A DNA stretch of 64,000 bases from Ensifer sp. BR816 (lineage in GTDB: Bacteria > Pseudomonadota > Alphaproteobacteria > Rhizobiales > Rhizobiaceae). The notes beneath the pieces are model-generated. The model made no database searches, was not told the DNA's origin, and saw only the letters and a list, made by a program, of their open reading frames with translations. Below are positions 18,101-26,857 of this stretch, piece by piece. Numbering within the stretch: the stretch's first letter is position 1; each line of letters starts with the position of its first letter. The stretch lies in assembly GCF_000378985.1 (NCBI RefSeq), contig NZ_KB905370.1, positions 4,051,342 to 4,115,341 on the forward strand, given 5' to 3'. The position numbers were made by a program, and so were the translations under genes.

Positions 18101-18533
18101 GACGAAGCTCCGGGAGAGCGGCCAGACGGCGCCGGCGATCATGCTGTCGGCCAATATCGGCGACGGCTCGGCGGCCGGCGCGATCGGCCACAACGATACG
18201 CTCGCCAAGCCCTTCGGCGTGCGCCAGCTCACCGACAAGCTGGCGATCCATCTCGGGCTCGAATGGATCCATGAGGGCGACGTCAAGGACGCGCCCGCCA
18301 ACGGCAAGGCCACCGTGACCAGCCCCGGCGACCAGCATGTGAGGGAATTGATAGAGCTCGGCGAAATCGGCTACGTGAGAGGCATCGAGGCGAAACTGAC
18401 GGAGATTGCCCTGAACCCGGAGAACCAGGCCTTTGCCGAGGCGGCCACTGCCTATGTCCGGGCCTTCGACCTTGCCGGCTACGATGCCTTCCTGAAACGG
18501 CTGCTTCCCGAGGAGACGACCGCCCGTGCCTGA
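15156..18533 (+). CDS. NCS1-permease-fused hybrid histidine kinase
   Basis: An 1125-residue fusion. Residues ~20-480 are a full-length permease-like membrane region of about 12 segments with NCS1 (nucleobase/hydantoin) character (TAIGAISFLALEAIGGAITMS, INVMNAYAGSLAWSNFF). Residues ~500-545 are a Cys/His-rich knuckle (CSICEHPF, CSLCCSLDSRCHDMC). Two more membrane helices follow (~566-635), then a HisKA domain with H686 (SHELRTPLN), a HATPase (NLLSNALKF, GLGLGLTI), and a receiver with D970 (LIDISMPGMDG). The C-terminal ~110 residues are extra. By analogy with CbrA-type proteins it may sense or import a nucleobase-like ligand; the ligand is unknown. GAGG lies before the ATG. Confidence 0.88.
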   Translation: MAARQRIIPVRREYNRWVANQTLEDYALRFTAKSARRFSSERISQTAIGAISFLALEAIGGAITMSYGTTNAIVAILVASVMILVVGLPISRYAIRHGVDIDLLTRGASFGYIGSTITSLIYASFTFILFAIEASIMSGALELALGIPVWIGYIVSAVMVIPLVTHGVRLISKFQLVTQPFWIVLNILPFAFIAFADWEKVGLWLAYAGIHHASGPAGTVAPFDLAEFGAASAVIFALMAQIGEQVDFLRFLPPDGQRKLHHRIAVFLAGSGWVIVGAPKLLAGSFLVVLALSAGVPSTRAADPAQMYYTAFGYIVPSETAALLLMVAFVVVSQLKINVMNAYAGSLAWSNFFSRLTHSHPGRVIWLVFNVAIALLLMELGIYRLLEETLGIFSIIAMAWLSTISADLFLNKPLGLSPPGIEFKRAHLYDINPVGLGTMGVSALLALAAHFGAMGEIAASLAPYIALVTAFIVSPLIAWGTEGKFYLARKPRKSWLRESEITCSICEHPFEPEDMAWCPAYAAPICSLCCSLDSRCHDMCKPKARLNTQIATVAKAVLPDTIVAKLATRLGRYAISAVISITGIGIILAMIAHQTTAASPETAAVVERTIAVVFFVFAILAGVVSWFYVLAHDSRVVAEEESSRQNTLLLKEIAAHKKTDAALQNAKEAAESANRAKSRYVVGLSHELRTPLNAVLGYAQILERDETIPQSRQCAIKVIKRSADHLSGLIDGLLDISKIEAGKLQVYSNEINIHDFLDQIVDMFRPQAQAKGIGFEHNRSPTLPQYVKTDEKRLRQILVNLLSNALKFTDRGQIRFDIGYRSQVATFTIEDSGRGISDRDLPKIFDPFQRGDAEHRMPGLGLGLTITRLLTQTLGGEISVTSEKDRGTAFKVRLMLSAVDRPAALIDPVRRIRSYRGPHRTILVVDDNADHRELMREVLAPLDFTVLSATSGADCLALIEGTWPDLFLIDISMPGMDGWELVTKLRESGQTAPAIMLSANIGDGSAAGAIGHNDTLAKPFGVRQLTDKLAIHLGLEWIHEGDVKDAPANGKATVTSPGDQHVRELIELGEIGYVRGIEAKLTEIALNPENQAFAEAATAYVRAFDLAGYDAFLKRLLPEETTARA

Positions 18534-19449
18534 GGCCACGAACCCGCGCGACATCGTGCTGCTCGTCGACGATTCTCCGGAAGCGCTCGGATTCCTGACC
18601 GAGGCGCTGGAACAGTCCGGCTTTTCCGTGCTGATCGCCACCTCCGGCCATGCGGCGCTCAACATCGCCGACCGCATCACCCCCGACCTCATTCTGCTCG
18701 ACGCGGTGATGCCCGGCATGGACGGCTTTGACACCTGTACGCGATTGAAGGCGAATGCCTCGGTCGCCCAGGTGCCGGTTGTCTTCATGACCGGGCTGAC
18801 CGAGACGGAACATGTTGTGCGGGCGCTTGAGGCCGGCGGCGTCGACTATCTGACCAAGCCGATCAACATCGACGAGCTGCGCGCCCGCATCCGCGTCCAT
18901 CTTTCCAACGCCCGCTCGGCCCAGAGCGCCCGCGTCGCGCTCGATGCCGCCGGACGGCACCTGCTGGCCGTGCGCGGCGACGGCACCGTGCGATGGTCGA
19001 CGCCGCAGGCGACCCGCCTCGTCAACGCCGCCACCGGCAGCGACGACGGACTTGCAGTGGTGGCCGCCCGCATTGCCGCCTGGATGCGGGCGCGGGAGAA
19101 ACAGGGGAGCGACAAGCAGGGCAGCCTGACGCTCCACCAGGCCGGACAAACGGGCCTGCAGATTTCCTACCTCGGCGCCATCGGCGCCAACGAGTATCTC
19201 TTTCGCCTGACCGCCGAGAACGGGATGAGCGACGACGAGATGCTGCGCCAGCATTTCCATCTCACCCAGCGCGAGTCCGAGGTGCTGCTCTGGATCGCCA
19301 AGGGCAAATCCAACCGCGACATCGGCGAGATCCTGGGCTTAAGCGCCCGCACCGTCACCAAGCATCTGGAACAGATCTATGTGAAGCTCGGCGTCGAGAA
19401 CCGCGCCTCGGCGGCGGTCAAGGCGACGCAGGTGCTGCACGGGATTTAG
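18526..19449 (+). CDS. LuxR/NarL-type response regulator paired with the permease-kinase
   Basis: A 307-residue protein with a GTG start that overlaps the kinase stop by eight bases. N-terminal receiver with phospho-acceptor D59 (LILLDAVMPGMDG) and conserved Lys in YLTKPI; a middle segment of ~100 residues without clear identity; C-terminal LuxR HTH (LTQRESEVLLWIAKGKSNRD). Tight coupling makes it the cognate output of the hybrid kinase. Target genes cannot be told from the window. Confidence 0.9.
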   Translation: MPEATNPRDIVLLVDDSPEALGFLTEALEQSGFSVLIATSGHAALNIADRITPDLILLDAVMPGMDGFDTCTRLKANASVAQVPVVFMTGLTETEHVVRALEAGGVDYLTKPINIDELRARIRVHLSNARSAQSARVALDAAGRHLLAVRGDGTVRWSTPQATRLVNAATGSDDGLAVVAARIAAWMRAREKQGSDKQGSLTLHQAGQTGLQISYLGAIGANEYLFRLTAENGMSDDEMLRQHFHLTQRESEVLLWIAKGKSNRDIGEILGLSARTVTKHLEQIYVKLGVENRASAAVKATQVLHGI

Positions 19450-19500
19450 ATTTCACCACTCAATGGCTCAGATAGGCTCGGGCGTCTGCGGACCCGGTAC

Positions 19501-19672
19501 CCCCCTCTGGCCTGCCGGCCATCTCCCCCACAAGGGTGGAGATCGACCCGCGGCGAGCCAATCGTCCGAAGAGAGACGTTTGCAGATGCGGAAATCATTT
19601 TGACAGGCGCACCGGGCGTGCCACATCCGATCTCCCTCCTTGTGGGGGAGATGGCCGGCAGGCCAGAGGGGG
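19501..19672. repeat. Mosaic palindromic intergenic repeat, copy 1 (RIME-like)
   Basis: Two ~43-bp arms that are near-perfect reverse complements (starting CCCCCTCTGGCCTGCCGG and ending CCGGCAGGCCAGAGGGGG) flank ~85 bp of unique sequence. A second copy is at 29011-29177. The arms match the style of the Rhizobium-specific intergenic mosaic element. It lies between the response regulator and the end of dctA, and with the dctA terminator accounts for the 340-bp gap. Confidence 0.8.
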
Positions 19673-19718
19673 TGTCGCCATCCGCTGACATTGCAACTGT
19701 CGCCATAACCCTCGCACC

Positions 19719-19753
19719 AAAAAAAAGACGCGGCCTGGAATACCAGACCGCGC
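19719..19753 (-). terminator. Rho-independent terminator of dctA
   Basis: On the minus strand a ~10-bp stem (CGCGGTCTGG / CCAGGCCGCG, one G-U pair, loop TATT) is followed by eight T residues, 36 bp past the dctA stop. Confidence 0.85.
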
Positions 19754-19789
19754 CAAACCGCACTCATCGTGCGTTGCCTGGGAGGCAAG

Positions 19790-21118
19790 TTATTCCGCGG
19801 GCTGAACCGCAACCGCCGGGATAGTCTCGACCGGCTGATCGCCGCCAAGTGCCGCCGAGAGCTGCGCCTGGTCCAGTTCGCCTTCCCACTTGGCCACCAC
19901 CAGCGTCGCGACCGCATTGCCGACGAAGTTGGTGAGCGCCCGGCACTCGGACATGAAGCGGTCGATGCCGAGGATCAGCGCCATGCCGGCGACCGGCACG
20001 GAGGGAACGACGGAGAGGGTGGCGGCGAGCGTAATGAAGCCGGCGCCGGTGATGCCGGCCGCACCCTTCGAGCTCAGCATGGCGACGAGCAGCAGCAGGA
20101 TCTGGTCGCCATAGGAGAGCGGGGTGTCGGTTGCCTGGGCGATGAAGAGCGCCGCCAGCGTCATGTAGATGTTGGTGCCGTCAAGATTGAAGGAATAGCC
20201 GGTCGGAATGACGAGGCCGACGACCGAGCGCTTGCAGCCGGCCTTTTCCATCTTGTTCATCAGGCCCGGCAGTGCGGCCTCCGAGGAGGAGGTACCGAGC
20301 ACCAGCAGGAGTTCTTCCTTGATGTAGCGGATCAGCGCCACGATCGAGAAGCCGTTATAGCGGGCCACCGCGCCGAGCACGATGAAGACGAACAGGAACG
20401 AGGTGAGGTAGAAAGTGCCGATCAGCATGGCGAGGTTGGCGATCGAGGCGACGCCGTATTTGCCGATGGTGAAGGCCATGGCGCCGAAGGCGCCGATCGG
20501 GGCGGCCTTCATCAGGATCGCCACCAGCCGGAAGATCGGCAGCGTCAGCGCCTGCAGGAAATCGACGACCGGCTCGGCTTTCTTGCCGACCATCGCGAGC
20601 GAGATGCCGAAGAGCACCGAGATGAACAGCACCTGCAGGATGTCGCCCTCGGCGAAGGCGCCGACGAGCGTCGTCGGGATGATGTTCATCAGGAAGCCGG
20701 TGATCGACTGCTCATGTGCCTTCGCCGCATAGGAGGCGACCGCCTTCGCGTCGAGCGAGGCCGGGTCGATATGCATGCCCGCACCCGGCTGCACGACGTT
20801 GGCGACGATGAGGCCGATGACGAGCGCAAGGGTGGAGAAGGTCAGGAAGTAGATCATCGCCTTGCCGGCGACGCGGCCGACTTTGGCGAGATCGGTCATC
20901 CCGGCAATACCGGTCGCGACCGTCAGGAAGATCACCGGCGCGATGATCATTTTCACGAGCTTGATGAAGGCATCGCCGAGCGGCTTCAATTGCGTGCCGA
21001 GCTCGGGATAGAAATGGCCGAGCAGGATGCCCGCGGCGATCGCCGCTAGGACCTGGACATAGAGATGGCGATAAAAGGGTGTCTTGCCGCGGACCTCCGC
21101 GGAATGTTCGATGATCAT
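19790..21118 (-). CDS. dctA: C4-dicarboxylate transporter DctA
   Basis: 442 residues, close to the known size. The DAACS family features are clear: [19 protein letters not shown], the serine-rich reentrant loop [13 protein letters not shown], and [15 protein letters not shown]. It imports succinate, malate and fumarate with protons, and in rhizobia is essential for feeding nitrogen-fixing bacteroids. The start ATG at 21118 has GGAGG upstream; the longer in-frame reading runs through the promoter. A sigma-54 promoter lies ~100 bp upstream and dctBD are divergent. Confidence 0.97.
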   Translation of the reverse strand: MIIEHSAEVRGKTPFYRHLYVQVLAAIAAGILLGHFYPELGTQLKPLGDAFIKLVKMIIAPVIFLTVATGIAGMTDLAKVGRVAGKAMIYFLTFSTLALVIGLIVANVVQPGAGMHIDPASLDAKAVASYAAKAHEQSITGFLMNIIPTTLVGAFAEGDILQVLFISVLFGISLAMVGKKAEPVVDFLQALTLPIFRLVAILMKAAPIGAFGAMAFTIGKYGVASIANLAMLIGTFYLTSFLFVFIVLGAVARYNGFSIVALIRYIKEELLLVLGTSSSEAALPGLMNKMEKAGCKRSVVGLVIPTGYSFNLDGTNIYMTLAALFIAQATDTPLSYGDQILLLLVAMLSSKGAAGITGAGFITLAATLSVVPSVPVAGMALILGIDRFMSECRALTNFVGNAVATLVVAKWEGELDQAQLSAALGGDQPVETIPAVAVQPAE

Positions 21119-21214
21119 GGTATCCTCCACCTGGGCGCCCAGTCCGGCGACCTGCCGGCCTCCCGGGCCACTTTTCCGAAGATCGACAGCCGCGGCTGCC
21201 TTGTGGAGCTTGTT

Positions 21215-21231
21215 TGCAACGGGCGTGCCAG
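21215..21231 (-). promoter_or_regulatory. Sigma-54 (-24/-12) promoter of dctA
   Basis: Read on the minus strand: CTGGCACG-CCCG-TTGCA, matching the RpoN consensus TGGCACG-N4-TTGC at every conserved base. It faces dctA. Confidence 0.93.
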
Positions 21232-21304
21232 TTTGACGGTCGCCAGATAAATAATTGAATTTACTTGATTTAAATCGATGGCTTCGGGGATCAGGTAATC
21301 GTCT

Positions 21305-21322
21305 TGTGCGGAAATCCGCACA
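21305..21322. promoter_or_regulatory. Probable DctD activator site upstream of dctA
   Basis: TGTGCGGAAATCCGCACA, two perfect 8-bp arms around AA, centred ~90 bp upstream of the -24/-12 element. This is the right place for a sigma-54 enhancer, and DctD is known to bind palindromes upstream of dctA. It also lies just before dctB. Confidence 0.8.
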
Positions 21323-21348
21323 GCTCGGCTGGCGCGCCGGGCGAAAAC

Positions 21349-23223
21349 ATGCACAATGCCGCCATGACCAAATACCCGCCCGGCACGGACGATCTTGGCA
21401 TGCTGCGCCGCCGGTCGCGGCAGTCGTGGCTGCTGTTTGCGGTCGTGGCGCTGATGCTTCTGGTCGCGGGCCTCCTCCTTGCCGGGGCATATGGACGGTC
21501 GCAGGCGCTCGCCGAGCTTGCCGAGCAGAGCCGGCTCGACGCCAGCCTGAAAGCCTCGCTGTTAAGGGCGGTTGTCGAGCGGCAGCGGGCCCTGCCGCTG
21601 GTTCTTTCCGACGATACCGCCATTCGCCAGGCGCTCACCTCGCCGAGCCCGCAGTCGCTGGAGCCGATCAATCGCAAGCTCGAAAGCCTTGCCGCAAGTG
21701 CCGAGGCGGCCGTCGTCTACCTGATCGGCCGCGACGGTGTTGCCGTTGCCGCCAGCAACTGGCGGGAGCCGACGAGCTTCGTCGGCAACGACTACGCTTT
21801 CCGCGACTATTTCCGGCTGGCGATGCGTGACGGCAAGGGCGAGCATTTCGCCATGGGGACCGTCAGCCGGCGGCCAGGCCTCTATATTTCGCGGCGCATC
21901 GACGGACCAAACGGGCCGCTCGGCGTGATCGTCGCCAAGCTGGAATTCGACGGCGTCGAAGCCGATTGGCGCGTGACGGACAAGCCGACCTATGTCACCG
22001 ATCGGCGCGGCATCGTGCTGATCACCAGCCTGCCCTCCTGGCGCTTCATGACGACGCGGCCGATCCCCGACGACCGCCTTGCCGGGATTCGCGAGAGCCT
22101 GCAGTTCGGCGACGCGCCGCTGCTGCCGCTGCCTTTCGATCGGATCGAGGCCCGGCCGGACGGCGCCTCGACGCTGGAGGCGCTGCTGCCCGGCGACGGC
22201 ACCGAGGCCTTCCTGCGCGTCGAGACGCCGGTGCCATCCACCGCCTGGCGGCTCGAGCAACTGTCGCCGCTGAAGGCGGCGCTGGCGGCCGGGGCGCGGG
22301 AGATGCGGCTCCTCATGCTTGCCGCATTGGTGCCGCTCCTGGCACTGGCCGCATTTCTTCTGCGGCGGCGGCAGGTAGTGGCGATGCGATCGGCCACGGA
22401 GCGGTTGGCGCGCACCGAGCTGGAAGAAAAGGTCGAGGCGCGCACACGTGACCTCAGCATGGCCCGCGACCGCCTCGAAACCGAGATCGCCGACCACCGG
22501 CAGACGGCCGCGAAGCTGCAAGCCGTCCAGCAGGATCTGGTCCAGGCCAACCGACTGGCGATCCTCGGGCAGGTCGCGGCAGGCGTCGCCCATGAGATCA
22601 ACCAGCCGGTGGCGACCATCCGCGCCTATGCCGACAATGCCCGCACTTTTCTCGACCGCGGCCAGAGCGCGATCGCCGCCGAGAACATGGAGACCATTGC
22701 CGAACTCACCGAGCGCGTCGGAGCGATCACCGACGAGCTGCGGCGCTTCGCCCGCAAGGGCCATTTCGCCGCCGAGCCGACGGCGATGAAGGACGTCGTC
22801 GAGGGGGCGCTTCTGCTCTTACGCAGCCGCTTTGCCGGCCGCATGGACGCGATCCGCATCGAGCTGCCGCCGGACGGCTTGAAAGCGCTTGGCAATCGCA
22901 TCCGGCTGGAACAGGTGCTGATCAACCTGCTGCAGAACGCGCTGGAGGCGATCGGCGATCGCGACGACGCGGCGATCCGGGTGCGCTGCGAGGAGACGGC
23001 GGGCGGCATCGCGCTCACCGTCGCCGACAATGGACCAGGCATCCCGGCCGACATCCTGGACGAGCTGTTCACCCCCTTCAACACCTCGAAGGAGGAGGGA
23101 CTCGGCCTCGGCTTGGCGATCTCGAAGGAAATCGTGAACGACTATGGCGGCACGATCGAAGTTGAGAGCAGCCCGTCCGGAACGACATTCACCGCGCATC
23201 TGAAGAAGGCTGACGCGCAATGA
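21349..23223 (+). CDS. dctB: C4-dicarboxylate sensor histidine kinase DctB
   Basis: About 624 residues. Helix 1 (~[19 protein letters not shown]), a periplasmic double-PAS sensor (~45-300, with [11 protein letters not shown]), helix 2, coiled coil, HisKA with phospho-His in [19 protein letters not shown], and HATPase ([19 protein letters not shown]). Start uncertain: 21349 (MHNAAM) or 21364 (MTKYPPG), neither with a strong ribosome site; an upstream TTG at 21304 would overlap the DctD palindrome. It senses external dicarboxylates and works with DctA. The dctD start overlaps its stop (ATGA). Confidence 0.95.
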   Translation: MHNAAMTKYPPGTDDLGMLRRRSRQSWLLFAVVALMLLVAGLLLAGAYGRSQALAELAEQSRLDASLKASLLRAVVERQRALPLVLSDDTAIRQALTSPSPQSLEPINRKLESLAASAEAAVVYLIGRDGVAVAASNWREPTSFVGNDYAFRDYFRLAMRDGKGEHFAMGTVSRRPGLYISRRIDGPNGPLGVIVAKLEFDGVEADWRVTDKPTYVTDRRGIVLITSLPSWRFMTTRPIPDDRLAGIRESLQFGDAPLLPLPFDRIEARPDGASTLEALLPGDGTEAFLRVETPVPSTAWRLEQLSPLKAALAAGAREMRLLMLAALVPLLALAAFLLRRRQVVAMRSATERLARTELEEKVEARTRDLSMARDRLETEIADHRQTAAKLQAVQQDLVQANRLAILGQVAAGVAHEINQPVATIRAYADNARTFLDRGQSAIAAENMETIAELTERVGAITDELRRFARKGHFAAEPTAMKDVVEGALLLLRSRFAGRMDAIRIELPPDGLKALGNRIRLEQVLINLLQNALEAIGDRDDAAIRVRCEETAGGIALTVADNGPGIPADILDELFTPFNTSKEEGLGLGLAISKEIVNDYGGTIEVESSPSGTTFTAHLKKADAQ

Positions 23224-24584
23224 ACCGCGCCCCCTCCGTATTCCTGGTCGATGACGACCGCGACCTGCGCAAGGCGATGCAGCAGACCTTGGAACTTGCC
23301 GGCTTCACCGTGTCGCCCTTCGCCAGCGCGGCCGAGGCGCTTGCGAAACTCGACTCCAATTTCGAGAGCGTCGTCATCAGCGATATCCGCATGCCGGGCA
23401 TGGACGGGCTCGCATTCTTCCGCCGGATCGCCGCGCTCGACGCCGATCTGCCGGTGATCCTGGTCACTGGCCATGGCGACATACCGATGGCGGTCCACGC
23501 GATCCAGGACGGCGTCTATGACTTCATCGCCAAGCCCTTTGCCGCCGACCGGCTCGTCCAGAGCGCCCGGCGAGCGCAAGAGAAGCGGCGTCTGGTGATG
23601 GAGAACCGCGCGCTGCGCCAGGCAGCGGAAGCGGCGTCGGAAAGCCTGCCGCTGATCGGCCAGACGCCGGTGATGGAACGGCTGCGCCAGACGCTGAGGC
23701 ACATCGCCGACACCGACGTCGACGTGCTGGTTGCCGGCGAGACCGGCAGCGGCAAGGAGGTCGTGGCGACGCTTCTGCACCAGTGGAGCCGGCGCCGCAG
23801 CGGCAATTTCGTCGCGCTGAATTGCGGCGCGCTGCCGGAAACGGTGATCGAGAGCGAGCTGTTCGGCCATGAGCCCGGCGCCTTCACCGGCGCCGTCAAG
23901 AAGCGCATTGGCCGGATCGAGCATGCGAGCGGCGGCACGCTGTTTCTCGACGAGATCGAGGCGATGCCACCGGCAACGCAGGTCAAGATGCTGCGCGTTC
24001 TCGAAGCCCGCGAAATCACGCCGCTCGGCACCAACATTGTCCGCCCGGTCGATATCCGCGTCGTCGCCGCTGCCAAGATCGACCTCGGCGACCCGGCCGA
24101 GCGCGGCGATTTCCGCGAGGATCTCTATTACCGCCTCAACGTCGTGACGCTCTCGATCCCACCCTTGCGCGAACGCCGCGAGGATATCCCTCTGCTCTTC
24201 TCGCATTTCCTGAAGCGCGCCTCGGAGCGTTTCGGACGGGAGGTGCCGGAGATCTCCGCGCCCACCCGCGACCACCTGATGTCACATGCCTGGCCCGGCA
24301 ACGTGCGCGAACTCTCGCATTTTGCCGAAAGGGTGGCGCTCGGGGTGGAGGCCAATCCCGGCAAGCGCGCCGCCCCGCCGGTGCCGAGCAACGGCACCCT
24401 GCCCGAGCGGCTGGAGCGCTACGAGGCCGATATTTTGAAAGAGGCGCTGACCGCCCATCGCGGCGACGTCAAGGAAACCCTGCTGGCGCTCGGCATTCCG
24501 CGCAAGACCTTTTACGACAAACTGCAGCGCCACGGGATCAACCGGGCGGACTATGTTGGACGGGCCACGGCCGGGGAATCCTGA
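23220..24584 (+). CDS. dctD: Sigma-54 activator DctD
   Basis: A 454-residue NtrC-family protein: receiver with phospho-Asp in [15 protein letters not shown]+ domain with Walker A GETGSGKE and the sigma-54 contact loop GAFTGA; C-terminal Fis-type HTH ([20 protein letters not shown] onward). Activated by DctB, it drives dctA transcription from the -24/-12 promoter between the genes. Confidence 0.97.
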   Translation: MNRAPSVFLVDDDRDLRKAMQQTLELAGFTVSPFASAAEALAKLDSNFESVVISDIRMPGMDGLAFFRRIAALDADLPVILVTGHGDIPMAVHAIQDGVYDFIAKPFAADRLVQSARRAQEKRRLVMENRALRQAAEAASESLPLIGQTPVMERLRQTLRHIADTDVDVLVAGETGSGKEVVATLLHQWSRRRSGNFVALNCGALPETVIESELFGHEPGAFTGAVKKRIGRIEHASGGTLFLDEIEAMPPATQVKMLRVLEAREITPLGTNIVRPVDIRVVAAAKIDLGDPAERGDFREDLYYRLNVVTLSIPPLRERREDIPLLFSHFLKRASERFGREVPEISAPTRDHLMSHAWPGNVRELSHFAERVALGVEANPGKRAAPPVPSNGTLPERLERYEADILKEALTAHRGDVKETLLALGIPRKTFYDKLQRHGINRADYVGRATAGES

Positions 24585-24656
24585 CGCCGCCCGGTCTTTG
24601 CGGGCGCGGCCGCCGCAAGTGCTTGACGGCGAACGTCCCGCGCCTATGTCCAGCGC

Positions 24657-25457
24657 ATGGATATGACCAAGCGCAGGCGATCCGCCTCCACCAATGTCCG
24701 TGCGCTTCGGATCGCACTGCAGCGCATCGAACGCGGCCGCGATCCTTCAGCGCTGCGTTGGCAAGCGCTGCTCGCTTTCATCGACCTCAGCATCCTCGCC
24801 TTCTTCATCTTGGGTCCCTATCTTCGGGAAGGCCCCACCTATCTCATCATCGACTACACGATCGCCGCCTGGATCGGCGCCGAACTGCTGGCGCGCGCCC
24901 TTTCGGCTCCGTCGCTTCGCGTTTTCCTCAGAAGGCCGATGACATGGATCGACTTCATCATCCTCGCCACCCTTCTGTTCCCGGACCTCTTGTTCAATTT
25001 CGCCTTCCTCAGGGCCATGCGGATCTGGGCGATCGGCAGAAGTCCACTGCTTCGCGAAGGCCTGCGCCGTATCGGCGGGGCGCATCATCAGGATGTCGTC
25101 CGCGCCTGCCTGAACTTCCTGGTCTTCCTGTTCATGATGACGGGCTTCGTCTACACGACCTTCTTCTATGCGCAGGAAGGCGGCGAAGGGTTCGTCGACG
25201 CGCTCTATTTCACCGTGGCGACGGTCACCACGACCGGCTTCGGCGACATCACGCTGCCCGGTACATTGGGCAAGCTCACCTCCGTCGTAACGATGATCAT
25301 CGGCATCTCGCTGTTCGTCCGGCTCGCCCAGGCGGTGGTGCGTCCGCACAAGGTGAACTTCCCCTGCCCCCAATGCGGGCTGCAGCGGCACGACCTCGAT
25401 GCCGTCCATTGCAAGGCCTGCGGCCACCTGCTCAATATCCCCGACGAGGGCAATTGA
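24657..25457 (+). CDS. Two-pore-helix potassium-channel-like protein with C-terminal zinc ribbon
   Basis: 266 residues. The N-terminal half has four hydrophobic segments resembling a reduced voltage-sensor-like region; then an S5-P-S6 pore with filter-like TVTTTGFGDITLPG. The cytoplasmic tail ends in a treble-clef or zinc-ribbon pair, CPQCGLQRHD and CKACGHLL. GFGD is an accepted variant of the K+ filter GYGD. It lies 72 bp after dctD in the same direction; co-transcription is possible but no link is known. Confidence 0.8.
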   Translation: MDMTKRRRSASTNVRALRIALQRIERGRDPSALRWQALLAFIDLSILAFFILGPYLREGPTYLIIDYTIAAWIGAELLARALSAPSLRVFLRRPMTWIDFIILATLLFPDLLFNFAFLRAMRIWAIGRSPLLREGLRRIGGAHHQDVVRACLNFLVFLFMMTGFVYTTFFYAQEGGEGFVDALYFTVATVTTTGFGDITLPGTLGKLTSVVTMIIGISLFVRLAQAVVRPHKVNFPCPQCGLQRHDLDAVHCKACGHLLNIPDEGN

Positions 25458-25491
25458 GAGGGCACGAACGCGGGCGTTGTACACGCGCCCG

Positions 25492-26829
25492 TCATCCAGC
25501 CGTCCGCCCGCCGCGGATCATCGCGAAATAGTCGTCCAGGCCCACCTGGCCGCCCTTCAGCGCCACCTCGATGCCGTCGATCGACGGGTCGGCGCTGTGG
25601 GCGGTGCAGAGCGGCGATCCCGGTGATTGCGGCAGCGGCAGGCGCAAGGTCAGCGCGTCGACCGAGAGCTGGCCCAGCGCGTGGCTCGACGTGTCGCCGC
25701 CGGCGATGACGGCGCGGCTAAGACCCGCCCGTTTCACCAGTTCCTTGATGAGCAGGCCGAGCCGCTCGCCGATCCGGTGGCGCGAGCCGTCCTCCAGGCC
25801 GATGGCGTTGCCGCGATCGCTCGATGGCCCGAGCGCCGTGTAGAGAATGACGCTCCGCCCTTCGCCAAGAGCCGCAAGGCCGCGCGCCATCGCGTCCTCG
25901 AGCGCAGCACCGCTCTCCGTCGCAGCAAGCGCGAGCGGATCGAGTTCTATCCCGTCAAAGCCGTTTTGAAGGGCATGGCGGATCTGCCGTTCGGTCGTCG
26001 GCGACACACTGCCGGAGACGACGGCGATCCGGTCAACGGGACCGGGGCCCGTGAAGGCGGGCGCTTCGCCGATGAGCCCCAGCCTGTGCCACTCGCGCAC
26101 GAGCGCATATTCCACGCCGGAGGAGCCGCAGGCAAACTGGCCGCCGGAGCGACGCTTGCGCCAGAGCTGCCGTCCGACGGCGGCCTGGCTTTCGGTGCCC
26201 GCAACGTCGAGGAGGACGATGTCGTTTCCCTCGGCGAAGGCGAAATCCGTGGCCGCGTCGGCGTTCGACGAGGCGAGCTGGGCGATATCGACCAGCCCCG
26301 TCTTCAGCGACGTCTGACGGGACAGGTGCTTGCGGATGTCGGCCTCGTCCATGGGGGTCACCGGGTGCCGGCTCATCACCGGATGGCGGTCGATGCGGTA
26401 GGTCTCGCCGCGAAAGGCGGCAAAGAGATTGCCGAAGCTCGTGTAGCGCCGGATCTCCGGAGCGCCGAGCACGAGCGGCACCGGCGCCTTGCCGAAAATC
26501 TCGCGACCGATCTCGATCGCCTTACCGATATTGCCAACCGCCGGGCTCGAATCGAAGGTCGAGCAGACCTTGTAATGGGCGATCTGCGCGCGAAGCGACT
26601 TCAGCCAGGCGAAGGCCGAGGGCAGGTGCTCCGCCATCCAGTCGGGCGTCTGGCTGCGGCTGGTGCCGGCAAGCCCGAAGGCGCGGCAATGGGCGAAGCG
26701 TTCGAGCAGCGCCGCCTCCGGGATCCTGAGAAACAGGGCCGTCTCGACCCCATGCGAGGAGAGCGCCTCCATGACGTCGGTAGAGCCGGTCAGGTCGTCG
26801 CCGTAATAGCTCAGCAATGGTGTCTGCAT
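25492..26829 (-). CDS. oiaK: 3-oxo-isoapionate kinase OiaK (four-carbon acid sugar kinase family, DUF1537)
   Basis: 445 residues from ATG 26829 (MQTPLLSYYGDDLTGSTD), the DUF1537 hallmark start; the longer in-frame reading is antisense to nothing useful and overlaps oiaX. The C-terminal nucleotide-binding half shows IAVVSGSVSPTTERQI and VIAGGDTSSHALGQL. OiaK phosphorylates 3-oxo-isoapionate at O4 in D-apiose breakdown. Assignment to OiaK rather than another DUF1537 kinase depends on the adjacent RuBisCO-like gene (28 bp upstream) and the rest of the apiose cluster. Confidence 0.85.
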   Translation of the reverse strand: MQTPLLSYYGDDLTGSTDVMEALSSHGVETALFLRIPEAALLERFAHCRAFGLAGTSRSQTPDWMAEHLPSAFAWLKSLRAQIAHYKVCSTFDSSPAVGNIGKAIEIGREIFGKAPVPLVLGAPEIRRYTSFGNLFAAFRGETYRIDRHPVMSRHPVTPMDEADIRKHLSRQTSLKTGLVDIAQLASSNADAATDFAFAEGNDIVLLDVAGTESQAAVGRQLWRKRRSGGQFACGSSGVEYALVREWHRLGLIGEAPAFTGPGPVDRIAVVSGSVSPTTERQIRHALQNGFDGIELDPLALAATESGAALEDAMARGLAALGEGRSVILYTALGPSSDRGNAIGLEDGSRHRIGERLGLLIKELVKRAGLSRAVIAGGDTSSHALGQLSVDALTLRLPLPQSPGSPLCTAHSADPSIDGIEVALKGGQVGLDDYFAMIRGGRTAG

Positions 26830-26857
26830 GCGCGGCCTTCCGTGGATCGTCGATGTA

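Noticed and set aside
15000..18788. 1262-codon minus-strand ORF
   Set aside because: It is antisense to the permease-kinase gene, low in complexity (rich in Arg, Asp, Glu, His) and has no domain; typical of high-GC mirror reading frames.
19769..21049. 426-codon plus-strand ORF opposite dctA
   Set aside because: Mirror frame of dctA; highly charged and without a domain.
25465..25495. Hairpin-like GCGGGCG / CGCGCCCG between the channel gene and oiaK as a bidirectional terminator
   Set aside because: Imperfect stem and no T-run on either strand.
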